26,568 nt of DNA, from positions 1 through 26,568 of the forward strand of contig JAUVJW010000004.1 in NCBI GenBank assembly GCA_030596465.1, in the 5' to 3' direction. The notes beneath the pieces were generated by a model. It was not told where the DNA came from and did no database searches. It worked only from the letters and a program-made list of their open reading frames with translations. This stretch comes from Candidatus Fermentibacteraceae bacterium (GTDB taxonomy: Bacteria; Fermentibacterota; Fermentibacteria; Fermentibacterales; JCC-6). Made by a program: the position numbers and the translations under genes. Of this stretch, positions 23,811 to 26,568 are shown piece by piece (position 1 is the stretch's first letter; each line of letters begins with the position of its first letter).

Positions 23811-25796
23811 TTACTCCATAACCAGAAAAAGTTCAGAAACCGCAGCATCCTGAAACACCGTTCCCGGATAAATTTCAATTATTTCAAATGACAAAATATC
23901 ATCCGAGTTAAAAGATCTGATTTCCGGGAACTCGATAGTCTGCAATTCCATTGAATCTTCGAATTCCGCCACTATAAACGGGGAACCGTTCAGAGAAACA
24001 AGAAATTTCCTGATTCTTGCATTCTCCTGCCATAAATCTTCCGATTTACAGTATCCATTTCTTGCTGCAAAACCAGTGGTGGTGAGATCTCCCGGAATTG
24101 AAACACAGATAGTTTCACCGTATCCGTAACCTTCAATGCCCTCAACCCAGGCGGTCTCCGTATCCCCGTCGATAAGATTTAAAGCAGAATAGTCATTGCC
24201 TGCCTGACTGGAAAGCTGAGAAGAAACTTCGATTATCAGATCAGTGGTTTGAAGTAGGTCATCACCACTGACACAACTGCTCAAAACAAGAGGCAGATCA
24301 CACCCTCCTCCGGTTTTCCAGAAGTTTCTAACCTCCTCCCTTGAAACAACAGTAGAATCCGTCCGATGGTAGGTACAGGATGCCGGGTAGTAGTGATAAT
24401 GATTGTCTCTGAACTGACGCATCATGGGAGTAGGTCTTCCCGGAAGAAACCAACCTGTAAGCTGGAAAAGTGATTCCACTGCCGGATCGGTTACCGGCAC
24501 TCCCATAACAGCGTCTTCAAGGTTTTCAAGAAAAAGAAGGTAAGCAGCCTGACTCCGCGTGTCTGCACAATACATCTCCAGATTCACGCGTGACCAGTCT
24601 CGTCGAAGAACTGCCATGGGCAGCAGAAAACCAAGTTCGGCAGAATTCATGACAAGCCTGCATTCCGCAAAGTGCTGCTGCAGCCCCATAACGATCTCAA
24701 GCTTTTCCGCGTCAAAGGGCGGATCTCCATAAATGTCGTAGATCGAGTTAAAGCACTTGTGTGGCTGTTCGGAACGCATGCCCGACATACCGTACACGCC
24801 ATTCTCCAGAATCCGGGTAATGGTCTCAGCGGAAAGATATTCCTCAAGACAGGAAAAGATCCAAAGAGCCTCCGGGTACAATTCCTCAGCAGTCCACCGT
24901 GTGAAAAGCCTTGATTCTGAGAACGAGCAGTACTCTCCATTCTCATCCAGAGATTGCACTCTGTCAAAACTTCTTGCATCCAGGTATGTACGCCCTGCCG
25001 ATATGATCACAACATCTTCAACCGGTTCCCAGTCTGAAAAATGCCAGGTCACTCGGTTCCCGTCAATCTGCGGTGAACCGTTCCAGTCCACCCAGAAACC
25101 GGTAGTATCGGAAAGCATGGAAAGTGGGTAATCGTCGGGCATGGTGATCGATATTACAGCATCTCCTATTCGGTCTGCCCATAAAGCCCCGGATCGGACG
25201 ATGTAGGTAAAAGCCGCTTCATAGGTACCCGAATAGCCGTAGTAATTCCAGCCTGTGTTGTATGTGTTAACAAGCCTGACAGTTTCTCCCGGTTCAAAAT
25301 GCATTTGCCAGCAAGCCAGTACAGGCCAGAAAACGAGTCTATCCTCGCTGTTAACAACTCCTCTTTCATATGCAACCTCAAATTCTTGGAGCCCGGCAGA
25401 AGCCCTGAACTCAAACCATTCCGGTATCATGGTATCCACCATCATCTTCTCTGCTTCTTCGCTGGACATATCCTCAATGACCTGGTCGTAACTTCTTCTG
25501 TCTCTTTCAGTATAATTTCTCCGTCCACCGAATGATTCAAAGGGAAAACCAACAGAAACATCCAGAGGGCTGGAAGTGGTATTTCTGAGATAAAACACAC
25601 AGGTAACTTCCATCTCCGGGATAAATTGATTTACCATATCTCCAGTGGGCACAATGGAAACGCTTTCAGCCTCCATGGATATCAGATCCGTTTCCATGGG
25701 CATGGCACCCCGTCCATCTGAGAAAATGTAAACTATGCTTGAATCTGCACTGGCAGTGCCTGCAACCAGAAAGAAAAAACAGAACCACTTGTACAT
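23811..25796 (-). CDS. Exported protein, DUF4424-like N-terminus and NADase-type glycan-binding-like C-terminus
   Basis: 661 residues with a signal peptide (MYKWFCFFFLVAGTASA). The first half (about 40-270) looks like the DUF4424-type beta-sandwich: PTGDMVNQFIPEMEVTCVFYL, then SSPLDVSVGFPFES and later FEPGETVRLVNTYNTGW. The middle is helical and unassigned. The last 130 residues or so (about 530-661) match the discoidin-like domain found in many bacterial exported proteins and named NADase-type glycan-binding: ALNLIDGDTETAWVEGIEGY, GETICVSIPG, AARNGYCKSEDLWQENARIR, and a terminal AAVSELFLV. The ATG is set by GGAGGT seven bases upstream. A TGA in another frame overlaps the ribosome site. It probably acts in the periplasm or on the cell surface; substrate unknown. 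Confidence 0.87.
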   Translation of the reverse strand: MYKWFCFFFLVAGTASADSSIVYIFSDGRGAMPMETDLISMEAESVSIVPTGDMVNQFIPEMEVTCVFYLRNTTSSPLDVSVGFPFESFGGRRNYTERDRRSYDQVIEDMSSEEAEKMMVDTMIPEWFEFRASAGLQEFEVAYERGVVNSEDRLVFWPVLACWQMHFEPGETVRLVNTYNTGWNYYGYSGTYEAAFTYIVRSGALWADRIGDAVISITMPDDYPLSMLSDTTGFWVDWNGSPQIDGNRVTWHFSDWEPVEDVVIISAGRTYLDARSFDRVQSLDENGEYCSFSESRLFTRWTAEELYPEALWIFSCLEEYLSAETITRILENGVYGMSGMRSEQPHKCFNSIYDIYGDPPFDAEKLEIVMGLQQHFAECRLVMNSAELGFLLPMAVLRRDWSRVNLEMYCADTRSQAAYLLFLENLEDAVMGVPVTDPAVESLFQLTGWFLPGRPTPMMRQFRDNHYHYYPASCTYHRTDSTVVSREEVRNFWKTGGGCDLPLVLSSCVSGDDLLQTTDLIIEVSSQLSSQAGNDYSALNLIDGDTETAWVEGIEGYGYGETICVSIPGDLTTTGFAARNGYCKSEDLWQENARIRKFLVSLNGSPFIVAEFEDSMELQTIEFPEIRSFNSDDILSFEIIEIYPGTVFQDAAVSELFLVME

Positions 25797-25799
25797 TTT

Positions 25800-26078
25800 T
25801 CATACCTCCACAGTCAGTTTCAGCTTTACAAACCTGAAAACGATCCTTTCAGGAAATCTTCCTGTGAAATCCATATATACTGTAATGTAAAACAATTCTG
25901 GAATTAGTGCATTATTCAGAGGAAAAGAAAAAGAGGTCAGCCCGGATCCATCACAGGTTGCTGTCGCGAAATGCCGTAGATTATTGTTCAGCCAAGGCAT
26001 ACGACTGGCGACCCCGCAGGCATACTCTTGCAGTATGTTGAGGATGGCGACAGGAGTATAACGAAGGCTGTGCAGCAA
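25800..26078 (-). CDS. Doubtful 92-codon frame: gene remnant joined to repeat-derived sequence
   Basis: An open frame begins with TTG at 26076-26078 inside the palindromic element, without a visible ribosome site, and runs out of it. Codons from the element give a Leu/Arg-rich N-terminal half. From about 25950 to the stop the text changes to strand-like sequence (SGLTSFSFPLNNALIPELFY, then MDFTGRFPERIVFRFVKLK), which has the style of the C-terminal strand region of exported proteins. The stop TGA overlaps the GGAGGT ribosome site of the next gene. I read it as a 3' remnant of a small exported-protein gene whose 5' part was lost, or as noise. Expression in this form is unlikely. Confidence 0.3.
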   Translation of the reverse strand: MLHSLRYTPVAILNILQEYACGVASRMPWLNNNLRHFATATCDGSGLTSFSFPLNNALIPELFYITVYMDFTGRFPERIVFRFVKLKLTVEV

Positions 26079-26099
26079 GAAACTTGTGATGGATCCGGG
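25941..26099. repeat. 159-bp palindromic element with 15-bp perfect terminal inverted repeats
   Basis: CCCGGATCCATCACA (25941-25955) and TGTGATGGATCCGGG (26085-26099) are exact inverted copies. Further nested pairs follow inward: TTGCTG (25958-25963) with CAGCAA (26073-26078), CAGCC (25989-25993) with GGCTG (26066-26070), and CATACT (26021-26026) with AGTATG (26032-26037). The element begins directly after the stop codon of the outer-membrane gene. I see no target-site duplication and no coding capacity for a transposase. It has the form of a small non-autonomous mobile repeat or a structured RNA element. Confidence 0.7.
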
Positions 26100-26568
26100 T
26101 TAGAATCTTAACCTGAGATAAACCTCGGAATCGAGCTTTTCCCAGCTTTCAACCACTGGTGTACGCGTATAATCCAGGGAGGTACCCAAAACCAGAGAAA
26201 TTCGGCCCGGCAGATCAAATTCAAGTTCTCCCACTGCGTCAGAAACAAACCCTTCTGTATTCTGCGGTGGAAGGTAAACACTTCCTGAAAGCCACAAAGA
26301 GGGAAGCCATGAGACAGAACTTGAAGCCCATGCACTTAAAGAAGCATACGCTGTTAATTCATCGGTTCTTTCTCTGTCTATACTCCATCTCGTATTCACA
26401 AGGCCGGCTCCCGTTTCCGGGGCTATCCATACCCACGAAGCAGGCCAGCTTTTCCATCCTGCAGCAATATAAGAACTTACCTGCCATGGCCTAACTGTTA
26501 TCGGCTGCCTGTCCCAGCTGGAGCTGGCTCCTGCATACAGATGGTCAGTAAGGAAGTGTTCGCCTGAA
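26100..26568 (-). CDS. Outer-membrane beta-barrel protein, DUF481-like (5' part outside the window)
   Basis: The frame is open from the window edge to a TAA at 26100-26102, giving 155 codons of C-terminal sequence. It alternates polar and aromatic residues in barrel fashion (LTDHLYAGASSSWDRQPI, VRPWQVSSYIAAGWKSW, GRISLVLGTSLDYTRTP) and ends in SEVYLRLRF, a classic outer-membrane C-terminal signature with terminal Phe. The pattern of strands and a DR motif near a TDHLY phrase resembles the DUF481/YdiY family of outer-membrane proteins (moderate confidence). The frame continues past the internal GTG at 26399, so that codon is not the start. The gene is followed immediately by the palindromic element and then by the exported-protein genes on the same strand. 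Confidence 0.8.
   Translation of the reverse strand, partial: SGEHFLTDHLYAGASSSWDRQPITVRPWQVSSYIAAGWKSWPASWVWIAPETGAGLVNTRWSIDRERTDELTAYASLSAWASSSVSWLPSLWLSGSVYLPPQNTEGFVSDAVGELEFDLPGRISLVLGTSLDYTRTPVVESWEKLDSEVYLRLRF

Noticed and set aside
25941..26099. Insertion sequence or group II intron fragment
   Set aside because: The element is only 159 bases, has no transposase or reverse transcriptase text, no target duplication, and I cannot recognise an intron domain V.

Overview
The window is a Gram-negative bacterial chromosome segment of roughly even base composition. I cannot name the organism. Evidence for an outer membrane includes lipobox lipoproteins, a protein ending in an outer-membrane-type C-terminal phenylalanine, and an RpoC with a large lineage-specific insertion in the trigger loop. 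One exported propeller ends in a domain resembling the type IX secretion C-terminal sorting domain. Together with the many exported propeller proteins, this points loosely to the FCB group or a neighbouring uncultured phylum (inference, low confidence). No rRNA, CRISPR array, transposase or prophage gene was seen.

Region 1 (1-362, minus): the 5' part of a lipoprotein gene of the six-bladed beta-propeller type. It is separated from region 2 by a hairpin terminator at 435-467.

Region 2 (484-15253, minus): one compact gene-expression cluster, read right to left from a near-consensus sigma70 promoter. The order is tRNA-Thr(TGT), tRNA-Tyr(GTA), tRNA-Gly(TCC), tRNA-Thr(GGT), tuf, rpmG, tRNA-Trp(CCA), secE, nusG, rplK, rplA, rplJ, rplL, rpoB, rpoC, rpsL, rpsG. 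It supplies elongation factor Tu and its tRNAs, a Sec translocon subunit, NusG, the L11/L1/L10/L12 stalk-side proteins, the beta and beta' subunits of RNA polymerase, and S12/S7. Gaps are very short, and several hairpins in them may adjust relative expression. The most notable item is RpoC: about 180-200 extra residues sit inside its trigger-loop insertion, and they read like a decayed AAA/STAND-type NTPase domain.

Region 3 (15359-19353, plus): a divergent four-gene operon encoding a lipoprotein, a MacB/LolD-type ABC ATPase, a MacB/LolC-type permease and an exported YVTN-like propeller with a sorting-domain-like tail. The first three genes overlap, so they probably make one envelope transporter complex.

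Region 4 (19358-26568, minus, convergent with region 3): a run of genes for exported proteins. It contains a partial outer-membrane beta-barrel protein, a 159-bp palindromic repeat element, a protein with a DUF4424-like N-terminus and an NADase-type glycan-binding-like C-terminus, a 1061-residue TPR/propeller/SUMF1-like/NTF2-like mosaic protein, and a 405-residue exported protein of unknown function. The spacing suggests co-transcription of at least the last three; their shared role is unknown.
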